From: Cymbidium sinense
Taxonomy: Eukaryota; Streptophyta; Magnoliopsida; Asparagales; Orchidaceae
Assembly (NCBI GenBank): GCA_021442155.1
Contig: CM038225.1
Location: 80,178,925 to 80,242,924 of the forward strand
Length of the DNA stretch: 64,000 nucleotides
Direction: 5' to 3'
The position numbers and the translations under genes are program-made. Below, in pieces: positions 10,020 through 20,429 of the stretch. The notes beneath the pieces are model-generated. The model had not been told where the DNA came from. It ran no database searches and was given only the letters and a program-made list of their open reading frames with translations. How positions within the stretch are numbered: position 1 is the first letter of the stretch; the number at the start of each line of letters is the position of its first letter.

Positions 10020-11830
10020 TCATCCAACTCGCAATATATTAGAGCTTGTGCAATCTTTGGGATAATGAACTTCTAAATGCATCAAGAATACCACCATCAA
10101 AAACCGACTCGGCAACAAATAAATTGGAAATAAAAACATCACGAGCCATGTATGAGAATAGAAATCTTGGTGCATTAACCTTCCACCTTAAAATATCAAA
10201 CCGACGTCATCACTTGCACTCACCAAATACTTATCTAGACCGACATTATCTATATCATCCTTCCCAAAATTGGATCTTTTGAATTTCTATCATCAATATC
10301 TTGTCCCGAAGATCTGCAGTAAAACACTAACCCTTCGTAAAAAATTTTGTTTCTCTGGACCACTTCCTATTCGGCTTTCACCAAGAACTTTTATTTTGTA
10401 ATCAAAACATATCAAGCATTTGACCTAATAAGAGCAACGCCATCGGTCCTTCATACATATCCATAATAAGAACTCTACATAACTAAGCGGGATCTAAAAA
10501 ACAAGCAAAGATATATATTCAAATTCATTTTTCTATGACCCCAATATTTAGCAAATTTTGTCATCATTTTAAAGCCATACTTCTCACATTTTGATCACCA
10601 TCCATTTGCCAACTTTGAAGTACAAAGAACTTCGCAATTTCATAAAAAAAAAGTATTTGATGTCACATACAAAGAACCATAAAATTCTTAAAGTGAGTTC
10701 ATAAAATTTTTTCCAAGAAAGGGAGCAATTTTAACATTATTCCAATCATCATCACTTAAAACACCATTTACAATATGACTTTCATCATCATCCTTCTCTT
10801 GATTTAAATTGAGTATCAATCTCCTCATACCTTTCAAAAGCTCTCCAACTTAATCGCCGCACTTAACATTAAAATGTGGAATTCCATCAGAACATCTAAG
10901 CATAATATGCTTTTAGTTTTAATTTTTCAATTTCAATGCATTCTTTAAATTTCAGAACTGCGGTGATTGACGAATATATCTTACGCTTCAACATGACGCA
11001 TGATTGATATCTCTTTCGCCATCTTGCAATTAAGTTAACAATGATATGCATCTCATATGAATACCATCTAATACTCCTTTTCCAAATTTTTTTTGTAGAG
11101 CGTGATGATGCCATTATTAGAACTTGCATTATCAACAGTCACAGTAAAAATTGCTTCAATCCCCCAATCTACAAGACACTTCTCAACTTGTTGACCCAAT
11201 TTTTCCCTATGATTATAGAGGACAAAAGTTTATAACTCTTTATTGAGCCAATCATCATCAATAAAATGTGCGGATACATATAATATCAATTGATGTCCAA
11301 GTTTAGTAAGACAAACTCGGGCGTGACTTTTGAAAAGATTTTTTAAAATTCTCTCATCCCGATAAAATTTAAAACAATCACGTCAATCGTCCACCGTGAA
11401 GGTATTTGAAACATTGGACAACACCGAGACATGAAATATTTAAACCCCAACCTTCTACATAAGGTAATTCATCTAATAACCATTATAAAGCTTCCTTACA
11501 TTTTCTTGGTCAAATCTCCATGCCTTAAGATTTGCGTAATGCTCCTCACCTTTACCACTAAATTGAAATGCAAGTTTAGTTTGATTTGGTTCATTTTAAG
11601 GATTCTTGACATAAAAAGAAAATGTCTTAAGTTTGTCATTAATCTTTGGATCACCGTGATATGATTTCCCACAATAATTACATTTACTCATTTTTTCTCC
11701 TTCCTCATTAAGATATACCTCACAAAGTGATCCCAAACTTCGATCTAGTTTAGAGCTTTTCTTTTTTTGAAATTGGTGGTTTCATCACCGACACTAGCAT
11801 CTCCGTGAAGTAACTAATAATACTAGTCAT
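10020..11830 (-). pseudogene. hAT transposase, broken
   Basis: DNA-cutting enzyme of the element, read on the minus strand. N-terminal BED zinc finger at about 11745-11620: VWDHFVRY, then CNYCGKSYHGDPK in the next frame, then NLRHFL. RNase H-like core: FTVTVDNASSNN at 11148-11111, where the Asp of TVDN is a catalytic position in hAT enzymes, followed by HIVNLI and FKECIEIEKLK (11075-10920). C-terminal hATC dimerisation domain at 10200-10041: FDILRWKVNAPRF, MARDVFIS, VAESVFDGG, LDAFRSSLS. Overall length suits a plant hAT enzyme of 600-700 residues. Many stops and frameshifts make it inactive; the nearest relatives would be BED-type plant hATs. Confidence 0.86.
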
Positions 11831-12589
11831 ACTTGAGAACTAACAACTATCTCCAACTTGACATGTTTCTACTTCTAGAATAAAAAAATTAAATAAATTA
11901 AAAAAGAATTAAAAGAAAACATGCTTTAATAAATTACATTAACAACTTACTTCAGTTAAAGACGCTACAATATCGGTAAAAAAAAAGACATGAATCGTAT
12001 AATTGAACAATGTTAATTCATGTGAATCATGTTAACAAATTGTAATGCTCAATCACCAATCATCCATCTAGAATGTATCCCAAATATTATAATATAATGT
12101 CACATTTCAACATTACCGCTTCAATATTATTTTATTAAAGCCATCCCAATAAATCAATTTGTATTACTTGCATGCATTTAAAAAACACTAAGATAAAAAA
12201 AAAATATCATAAGGCTTACTTTATTTTTCCAAGACATGCATCATCGATCTACATACTACTACATGTCATACCAGAATGAAGCATAAACCATTATCCTCGA
12301 GACAGCATGAGATAGAGTAAGTTCAAATCATATGTTATACTATAATCGATATGATAAGAATGAGCCAATGATGTAAAGACTAAAGAGCATGTAATTCCAT
12401 CGCTAAGACTTCTGAGCTAAGATGTTCATACTTCATAGTTGCAGAAGTAGTAGACACAAAGTGTAACCGCATCGACAAACACAAACTTCATAGGCTATTT
12501 TTTTTTCTTTATCAATAAGAAAAAAAAAATTCAGAAACTTCCAGTAACCAACATGATAGATAACATAATACCCTAAACCATCAACAACC
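11831..12589. other. hAT 5' untranslated region, AT-rich
   Basis: No coding signal. It lies upstream of the transposase remnant on the minus strand and likely belongs to its leader or promoter side. Confidence 0.4.
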
Positions 12590-12939
12590 AATAAAGTCCA
12601 CGACAGTGACGACACAATCACAATTCACACAGGCTCACAATAAACCAAACCGAATAAATCAAACCGACCCACTGCTCACCCAGGCATGAATCAAACATTC
12701 AAACCATTAACAAAATTTCAACAAAGGAAGGAGTAGAGAGAGAGAGAGAGAGAGAGGAGTTGAGATAATGTGATTTTCTTCTTTGGGCCGTTACTCTCAA
12801 AGAATAAAGTCCAATGGCGACACATCCACAATTCACAGTGCTCACAAATCACAATAAACCAAACCGACGCTATCACCCATCGCCACCCAGTAATCAAACA
12901 TTCAAACCATCAACAAAATTTCAACAAAGGAAGGAGTAC

Positions 12940-12980
<41 letters not shown>

Positions 12981-13215
12981 TTGAGATAATGTGAGTTCTA
13001 CCGCTGGTACCTCTCAAAGAATAAAGTCCACAATTACCACAAAGGACGATTACACCCACAAGTCACAATAGCTCAAACCCATCCATCTGCCACCCAAAGA
13101 ATCAAACATTCAAAACATTAACAAAATTTCAACAAAGGAAGGAGAGAGAGAGAGAGAGAGAGAGAAAAAAGAGAGGAGTTGAGATAATGTGATTTAGTTC
13201 TACCATTGTACCTCT
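12590..13215. repeat. Tandem triplication, ~205-bp unit with a GA tract
   Basis: CATTCAAACCATTAACAAAA starts at 12696, 12899 and 13107 (periods 203 and 208). Each copy continues TTTCAACAAAGGAAGGAG, then a (GA)n tract, then GAGTTGAGATAATGTGA, then CTCTCAAAGAATAAAGTCCA. GA tracts differ in length (about 25-45 bp), as expected for a mutable microsatellite. It lies in the right subterminal part of the hAT element, upstream of the transposase on the minus strand. Confidence 0.9.
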
Positions 13216-13778
13216 CAAAGAATCAAAAGACTTAAATTCAAATCGATGGGAAGAAGAGTGAAGACATAAGTCAAACGTAGATGTAGATGCTAATATCCGG
13301 CATCCGCTGGCAAAAAAAATAAAAGGAAGGAGAAGTCGCCGCAATGAAAAGTGACGAAAGTGAAAGCCCAAAAGATCGAAATCGAGATTCTAATCGCCGG
13401 GTCTGAACTGAATGCCAATGCCTTATGCGCCGACTCGAGACTCTCCATCCTCAAGAAGTGTATGGCATCGATCGCCATCGAAGAGTCGAGGAATGAAAAC
13501 TCAACCCGGCGTCTCTAAGTAAATCGACATTCGACTCGCTGCCACTCAACTCATCCGCGACTCGACTGACGACGACTAAAATAAGCTCTCCGGCGCCATA
13601 CGCCCGCTCTAATCTATAATCCAAATAAATCTTAACCGTAAAATCAAATTTAATAACTTAAAATCAACCAAAACCATAAAACCGTATTAACCCATAATTT
13701 CAACCAAAATCAAATAATGAATATAAAATCGAACCAAACCGACCAATTAACATCGGTCGCCGATTTTTCTTTTAATCG
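13216..13778. other. hAT right subterminal region, GC-richer core
   Basis: 13380-13610 is unusually GC- and CpG-rich for this window (GCCGACTCGAGACTC, CATCCGCGACTCGACTGACG). 13620-13760 is a row of AACCAAA/CCGAACC motifs, typical of transposase-binding subterminal DNA in hAT elements. The GC-rich block could be the transposase promoter and leader on the minus strand; no frame is convincing. Confidence 0.4.
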
Positions 13779-13800
13779 CCTAATGCACACCTGATGACGC
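13779..13800. repeat. hAT right TIR and target-site copy
   Basis: CCTAATGCACACCTG followed by ATGACGC (13794-13800). Pairs with 7519-7540. Confidence 0.82.
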
Positions 13801-15240
13801 GTCATCAGATCCCATGGTTCAATCTTCCGATCGCGTCTGGTCTACTCGAGGAGAATGATCCGATTTGATCGAAGGATTCTTGTCGCCAGTATATATCATC
13901 GCCCAAGAGAACCTCAGACTGTATTTGTTCAAGAAAGCTTGTTTACCTAGTTAATAGATGACTTTTGCCTATCGCAATCCCCATGGTCATAACTTAAAAC
14001 ATTTACAGTGAGCATAGGCTACGTGATCATAATACGATGATGATTTACAAGAAACCACCCTACGTGACTCTCATAACCGCATCATGTGTGGAGCCTATTG
14101 ATTAAATCACGTGGATAGAGGACATGAGTCACGTTCTTTCTGGCATGAGATTATTTGATAGAGAATATAATATAATACTTGATTTGACATTAGCTTCTTT
14201 GTGAGTTAGAGATATTTGATTTAAGTTAATTTGATTTGAAATTATGATTATATTTTGACAGAAGTATCTCCTTTGGTTGAAATCTCCATTCAACACAATC
14301 ATCATGTATATAAGTCTTTGATCATTTAGTTTATTCTAGATCCCGCCTATTACGTTAATTTAATAATAGATGATCGAGATTTATATTTCGGCGATTTTGA
14401 ATTGGAATATCAATATAAATATCTTTAGATATTTTGATAATAACATCCATCCGATTGATATCTTCAATCAACTCGCCTATCATCGGTTAGGAGATAGTTA
14501 TATCGCCATACGTAATTAGGATTTTCTGAAGAAAACAACATCATTATGTTTTGTTAACACGGATTCAGTTCACATACCCAACCGGGAATCAACCCGTGCA
14601 GCATCCTCAGACACTACGTTTAAACCTTTATACTGCATCGGGGCCCATGCGAGTGTATTTAAGAATACTTGCACACTTTTGAGGCATTGAATTTGAAATT
14701 TAATCATACTTCATGATGTGTGCAAAGCTCATCCTATTAGTTTATTTACATGCATCTCGACACTATAAATTTAAATATATGATTGCCTCGTGATTTGTGT
14801 ACTATTCATTTCATTAAAATTTTGATTATTTGCATGTATTTTGACGATAAGCTTGAATAGCTCACTGTAATGCATGCAATAGTTCGCTTAAGCCTTAATT
14901 AACGCTCTTATCTCGCACGCATGGATTCGGCGTAAAAGATTTTAAATTAATATATTACTTTTAACTTGATTCCATTTTAGATTCTATAATACGCTCTTTC
15001 AAAATTTTTTTATTTGGAAAAAATTTGTCTTATATAACTTATTTTATTTTAGGCGGCCCCACAAAGCATCTTTTCTGAAGTTCTTTTTCAAAATTCATTT
15101 TATTTTATAGATTCTCTTTTTATTTATTCTTTGTTGTAGTTGTTATTATGCTTTTTTTTAGTTTATAAAATCTTGCTCTCAAGTTTTTAGTTAAGCTATG
15201 TTTAGATCGTACTTATATTCTTTTGAGTTTATTGTTAGTT
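13801..15240. other. Unassigned intergenic DNA
   Basis: This is the right flank of the hAT insertion. No protein-like frame and no recognisable element. A less AT-rich stretch near 14560-14660 (AACCGGGAATCAACCCGTGC) could be an old element end. Confidence 0.4.
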
Positions 15241-15640
15241 CAAAATTCGGTAGTCTCCCAATGTCATCCTCGATATGAGCTGACGAGCTTTTTAGCCTTT
15301 TCCATCACCTCTACCGAGCATAACGGTCTCTAAAATTACGGTAGTTTCTATCCTAAATTTACCGAGCATAGGTCTTCAAATAACTGCAATTTCTATTCGG
15401 ATTTTAATTTTGAGCTTAGAGTTCATTTTATGTTAAATTAATTAAGTTCTTAATTTTCAAAATTTCTGCTGCCTTCCCACATGGAGTCGTCGAGGTTATT
15501 AGTCTTCCGTTATTTATCGAAAGATAACGGTTAGTGTCTCGCGATACTAATCGTTTTCTACCCGTTACTGGCGGATAACGGTCGCCTCTCGTGATACTAC
15601 GGCTTTGGCCATTAGCTCTATTGAGCATAACGGGATCTTC
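15240..15640. repeat. Irregular short repeats with ACCGAGCATAACGG
   Basis: Phrases such as ACCGAGCATAACGGTCTCTA (15316), ACCGAGCATAGGTCTTCAAA (15361) and TTGAGCATAACGGGATCTTC (15621) recur, as does GATAACGGT...CTCGCGATACTA (15525 and 15574). The last copies overlap what should be intron just past the donor site of the VMS1-like exon. Origin unknown. Confidence 0.5.
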
Positions 15641-15646
15641 AAATAC

Positions 15647-16254
15647 CTGTGGAATGATACCTTCCCTGCCAGCGAAGCATTGCAGCATGAGCATAACAGA
15701 TCGTTAGCTGAACCTTTCGTATTTGAATTGTTTACTGCTGTGTTTCCCTCATTCTTCTTGGCGGTGATTCTCCTTTCTATTGCAGCTGCTCTTTTCTCTC
15801 TCTCAGTTGCAAGAGCTAGTTTTTCTTCTTCTTGCTTTGAGATTGCCACAACATTTGATTTTGGTTGTTGTCGCGAAAGTGCCACCCGCACGATGCCCTC
15901 CTCTGAGATTTGTTTTCTAGCATTAGATAGCGGTTGTTGTTTAGAGGGTTCTACGGACACAGAGGCCTCCTGTTCCTTGACTTTTTCTTTTAGCTCTGGC
16001 AACTTCTTCAGTACTTTGGCTTTAGCTTTCCTCTTAGCATCCTTCTCTGCCTGTTTGGCTGCTTGAGATTCCTCCATTTCCTTCGTCAATGGACTGAGTA
16101 CGCAAGCAGCATGCCAATCCCATCTATCGAGATTTGTGCAGCCATAAATCTTCTAAAAGTGTTTCTAACTTCCTTCTCTGTTGCCAACATGTATGGAGTT
16201 CTACCTCTTTCATCTTCTAAGCAATGATTGCAACCTTGTTCAAGAAGCTCAAGC
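15647..16254 (-). pseudogene. VMS1/ANKZF1-like gene, single broken exon
   Basis: The minus-strand translation gives LELLEQGCNHC and DERGRTPYMLATEKEVRNTF (end of an ankyrin repeat), then in a shifted frame RWDWHAA..SPLTKEMEESQ, a long Lys/Glu/Ala-rich coiled coil, and LCSCCNASLAGKVSFHR, a C-terminal Cys-rich finger. This order is that of the C-terminal half of plant ANKZF1/VMS1 homologues, which release stalled peptides from ribosomes (ribosome quality control) and bind Cdc48. The exon has an acceptor (TGATAG|GC) and a donor (CACAG|GTATTT), so it is genomic rather than reverse-transcribed. The frameshift near 16120-16150 and the absence of the other exons make it a pseudogene. Confidence 0.85.
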
Positions 16255-16421
16255 CTATCAATTATGCACATTCTTGGGTAGTAGCCGACTCATTTTGTGG
16301 AGGTCATAGGTCTTAGTTGATTAATCAAATCCTTCTAGGACCAAAGTTGATAGGATTGATCATAAAAATTAACAATTATTCTTTATGTGAAAATTTTATT
16401 CTTCATGGGTGATTAAATCAT

Positions 16422-16797
16422 TTAAAAGAGTGAATGTTTTAGATATTTCGGGTCTATTATTCAAAGTGATGGTGATATACATGGGGATGTTATTAATAGA
16501 ATTCAAGTTGGATGGATGAAGTGGAGGAGTGCATTAGAGAGAGTTGTCTTAGATGGTTTGATCACATAAAATGCTGATTGTTTGATGACCTAGTTAGGAG
16601 AGTAGATGTTTTAAATTTGGCCTATATTTAGAAAGGTAAAGGTAGAGCTAAAAAGTCTTGGTTTGAAAGTATTAAAAATGACTTTAATTTATTATGCTTA
16701 AATGAGAATATGACACCTAATAGGACACATTAGTGAAAAAGATTCATATAGCCGACCCCATGTAGTGGGATAAAGGCTTGTTATTGTTGTTGTTACT
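16422..16797 (+). mobile_element. RTE-type LINE, internally deleted 3' end
   Basis: Matches the LINE at 29950-30945 but with an internal gap. The first part corresponds to the block around 30330-30440 (RYFGSIIQSDG-like, WMKWRSA), then it jumps to the block starting near 30690 (LDGLIT) and runs to the conserved tail with GCCGACCCCATGTAGTGGGA and a (TTG)n end. Broken by stops. Confidence 0.8.
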
Positions 16798-16799
16798 TG

Positions 16800-17875
16800 C
16801 ACACGACCATCAAAGGCCCTAATTAAGAAATTTCGCATTCAAGATTACAATATCTCTATCTTGAGATCACGCGCCGATAAACTCAAATCACAGATTAGAT
16901 CCTCTTTGTTTGAAATAGAGTTGATAAAATCCACCATGTAAATTTTTTTTCAATACATTTAAACCACAAATTATAGACCCAATTCTTCGCAAGCAAACAA
17001 ACAGAGATGACAATGTCTATATCCCAATGATGATCATGTTGATTGAAGACTTCAATCGGAGGGGTTTATTACTATCGAAAATCTCTAAAATTCTATCATC
17101 AAGTTATCTTAAATTCAATTGTCAACCAATCAGGGAGTGATCACAAATTTTAATCAGGACATATTAGTCAAATAAAATTCATTATTTAAAGTTGTAAAAA
17201 ATCCATCTAATTTGGATTCTCTAATTGCTTGTCAGGGGTGACAAATTTAAAAAAAATTAATTAAAAAAAAATTAATATTAAGTCAAGTGTATTTCTATAT
17301 TTACTCTCAATAAATCTCATCTTAGTAATGACATGACTTATGCTCTCTGTCTGTGTGGTTTTTCTTCTAAATGATATCACAAAATAGCTTATGATTAGAG
17401 CACTCTAATAAGGTGATTTGACCACCGGCTCTACTAATCTATGGTTATGATTATACCGTGAGTTCTCCAATGATTTTACTCTTTGATTCATGAATTATGT
17501 AAGTTTCATAATAACTTAAATTTGTCTTGACAAACATCAACTTAGATCTATGGTTTTTCGAACAAAGGAACACATGGTCGTCACAACGAGGATCCTCAAT
17601 CAGGTTTGGTGGATCACCTCTTCTAATTATATAGACCAAGAACTATGACAGCTTAGGACGAAGAAATCATGTGATCTTGATTAGGCGTGCCATCTTTTTC
17701 CTAACCATACGCTTTAAGTTAATGATGAATTTTTTAAATTTTAAACTCCATTTGTTATAACTATATCCTAAGCAATTAGCAACCTAACTATTAGCCTTAA
17801 TTGAAAGTTTTCTTTCATCACTAAGAAGGTTAAATAATTATAGGTTTATAGAGTACTCATTCTACCGGAGGAATA
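16800..17875. other. Unassigned AT-rich DNA
   Basis: No gene recognised. If the minus-strand LTR ending near 17876 was a 5' LTR, its internal region should lie here, yet no primer site or gag-like frame is visible, so that LTR is either a 3'/solo LTR or its neighbour is lost. A minus-strand TCTATATAATTAG box near 17620 is promoter-like but isolated. Confidence 0.4.
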
Positions 17876-18428
17876 CCAAGCTTTAAAGTATTCCAAAACG
17901 GATAAAGAAAAATTTACATAACAATTTCAATCTTAAATAAAATTTCCAATCATACAAGAGCTACTACAATCCACAATGATTTAACATCATTCACATATAT
18001 ATATATACTAACAAAGTTAAATACACTTTAAACGAACTCACATAATCGACATAATACCTATCTCCCCAAGTCCTTTATGGCGATAAATACGACTTTTTCT
18101 TCTATCACCATTTGGGCTAGATTACACTGAAAAAAATTAAAGAATTAACAAATAAATAACATTCGTTGGGTTAATTATCGTTACACTATAGTAGTAAAAT
18201 AAGATAACTAAGATATGCGAATTTTTTTATTTTTCACATATACATAAAGAAATTTGCTCAAACAATCAAACATATGGGTGAGATACATAAACATTTTGTA
18301 TGAACTTTACCTTACATTTATCATCCGTCTTGAGTCACCATTAAAACCTTTACCAATACTCATCCAAAGGAAAAGTAATATTACTATTCCAATTTATCAC
18401 CTTTTTCATCATTTCACGACGTATATCA
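17876..18428 (-). mobile_element. LTR of chromovirus family B, outer part (split by insertion)
   Basis: The minus strand from 18428 downward matches the 3' part of the LTR at 43037-44996: CTTTTGGATGAGTATT, GGTAAAGGTTT, ATATGTTTGATTGTTTGAG, and finally TTATCCG...TTGGTATTCC near 17880. The rest of the same LTR continues at 25917-26970, on the other side of the 7.5-kb insertion. Confidence 0.8.
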
Positions 18429-18429
18429 G

Positions 18430-20213
18430 TGTAATATCCAATTAGTTTATTCCTAATTAATTTTGTTTTTAATTAATCCGCCATTATCAGGAATCATCAG
18501 AAGACCTAAGTACGCAATGATTAAAGCATTCGACGCACGATTGGTCGGATCGATCGAAAGGTAATACGCTCATTTATTTCATTTTCATAATAGCGCCTCG
18601 TTCATGCGATCGAAGACCTCTCCTTTCTCGCTGGCTTCGATGGATTGCCCTCGCGGATTACGAACGACGAGCCGAATTCGGCTTCACAGAACCGCCGCTC
18701 GCTGTCGGCAACGAGTGCCGCTCCCGTGGCGCAGATCGCTGAGTTGGAAACCACGCTTGACGTCGACCTCACCTTCGACGTCCTGAACCGCCGCACGCAG
18801 TCCTTGCTCGTTGGGAAATCTCGGAACCGACGGCCGGCCAGGATTTCGCTCGGCCGACGGGAAAACTTGGGAATTTTGTGATGAATTTCTTTCCCTATTC
18901 CTTTTCTTTCAGGCCCTTCCTCGGTGTTGAAATGCTGACGTGAGTTCAACTGCTTTGTGAGTCAGAATTATTGTGTATTAAAATGTTTAAGATTGGCATT
19001 TTGTTAATTTTAGTTTAATTTAATCGTAATTAATATCGGCAAGACATTACTGAGTCGCTCCAGATTTGAAAGATTATATGAGACATCAATTTCGCGTAAG
19101 TAGCTTTAGTCGGTATACACTGATTAATTATGAGTTTGTTTTAGAAGTAGTATAAGAAGATTATTTCATTAAGGTGCTCGGTGAATCGGACATCACCAGA
19201 CCCAGATGTATTAATCGGTGCACATAATCGCTAATTTAAATTCGCTTTATACATATAAATACCATTGTTTTACCGATTTTTATAAATTGTATGAAATACA
19301 TCTAGATATTCTTGTCATATCAGATGCTATTACAACCTCAATGATGTTCCGCCATATTTTCTTTATTAAGATACGATTTCGCAAGATATATTTAAAATAC
19401 GTTAAAATGTTAACGCAAAGAATGATAAACATAAACGCCGCGAAAATTGGATAGAAGCTATATTATGTAAATCGCAGAGCAAAGAAAAGCTCGACGATGA
19501 GCCGCGAAAGGGGGATCTTAAGATCCCCGACTCGACATTTTGAGCGGAGTTAGTCCGTCTAACCCAACCGTCGTACATAGTAGAAGATGGTTCCCACCGC
19601 TTTACCTTCACTTTAGCCGACGCCGTGACGACCCTTATATATTTAAGTCAAAACCTATGCAATTATAAATGACATTTTTAAAATGATTGACATGTAACCG
19701 AAATGACTTTCATTAAATAATTACTCCTATTACGACATCGACAATACAAATCTACAAAGATATCGTTCGCCATATCATATCTTCAGAAGATTGTTTACCG
19801 CTTTACTCTTCAAAATTTACACGCATTACGCATGATATTCCATCTTCTCGCTAGCTTACTTTAAAGATTCTTCTCACAAAGTTTTAAATTACGATGCTAC
19901 CGCTGATAATTTCGCGAAAAGACGAAATAAAGCAAATCGCTTTGTTGATTGTACGCTAAAGATAGTTTTAAGATTAACGCTTTTGCACGCATAAAATTTT
20001 AATATCGATTTTAGCTCAGATTTATTTACAAACTTAAAGATTTCATACTTCTTGTGATATGAATTAATTAAGATATGAATTTTAAATTTTTGACGATGAT
20101 TGATAGATACAATTAATTTGCCGCAAGAAAGTGTTAGAACGCTTGGAATCTATGTCTAATCGAATATCCTATTCTATTACACTCGACCCTAATAAAAGGG
20201 GTCATCCTGTGCA
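18430..20213 (+). repeat. 5' LTR of the 18430-25916 element
   Basis: 1784 bp, similar end to end to 24129-25916 with many small indels. Shared landmarks include GGTAATACGCTCATTTATTTCA, GGATCTTAAGATCCCCGACT and CCGTGACGACCCTT. Right after it, AAAGTGGATCGAAATAAGGC is a worn version of the tRNA-Met primer site. GC-rich short open frames at 18600-18950 are LTR sequence, not genes. Confidence 0.88.
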
Positions 20214-20429
20214 AAAGTGGATCGAAATAAGGCGAGAACATAGCAAAAAAGATCGATGAGCAATAAGAATGCATGATTCGATTTAATAAGTGTTGAATCG
20301 ATCAATACGAGCTATGACGATTAATTTTGATTAGAATCCATATGTTCTTAATTTCATGCATGTATGATATTTAATAAATATGTATCAAATAAATAATTTT
20401 TATAATTACGATTAATTCTTCAAGAAATG

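Larger units (their letters stand above)
7526..13793 (-). mobile_element. hAT transposon, 6.27 kb, with TIRs and TSD
   Basis: Left end TAGGGGTGAGCATT and right end (inverse) CAGGTGTGCATTAGG are imperfect terminal inverted repeats of the plant hAT type (consensus close to CAGGGGTGTGCA). ATGACGC stands directly outside both ends (7519-7525 and 13794-13800), a 7-bp match consistent with the 8-bp hAT target duplication after one change. Both subterminal zones are rich in ACCGAAC/AACCAAAC motifs, as hAT ends usually are. Inside are a minus-strand transposase remnant, a captured transketolase fragment and a 205-bp triplication. It would have been autonomous once; the transposase is now broken. Confidence 0.88.

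Noticed and set aside
10896..11135. 79-codon minus-strand frame as an independent gene
   Set aside because: Part of the hAT transposase core (HIVNLI and FKECIEIEKLK blocks).
15605..16066. 153-codon plus-strand frame
   Set aside because: Antisense of the VMS1-like exon; the minus strand has the clear protein homology and splice sites.
18602..18949. GC-rich open frames on both strands
   Set aside because: Lie inside the 5' LTR; the partner LTR at 24203-24668 does not keep the frames.
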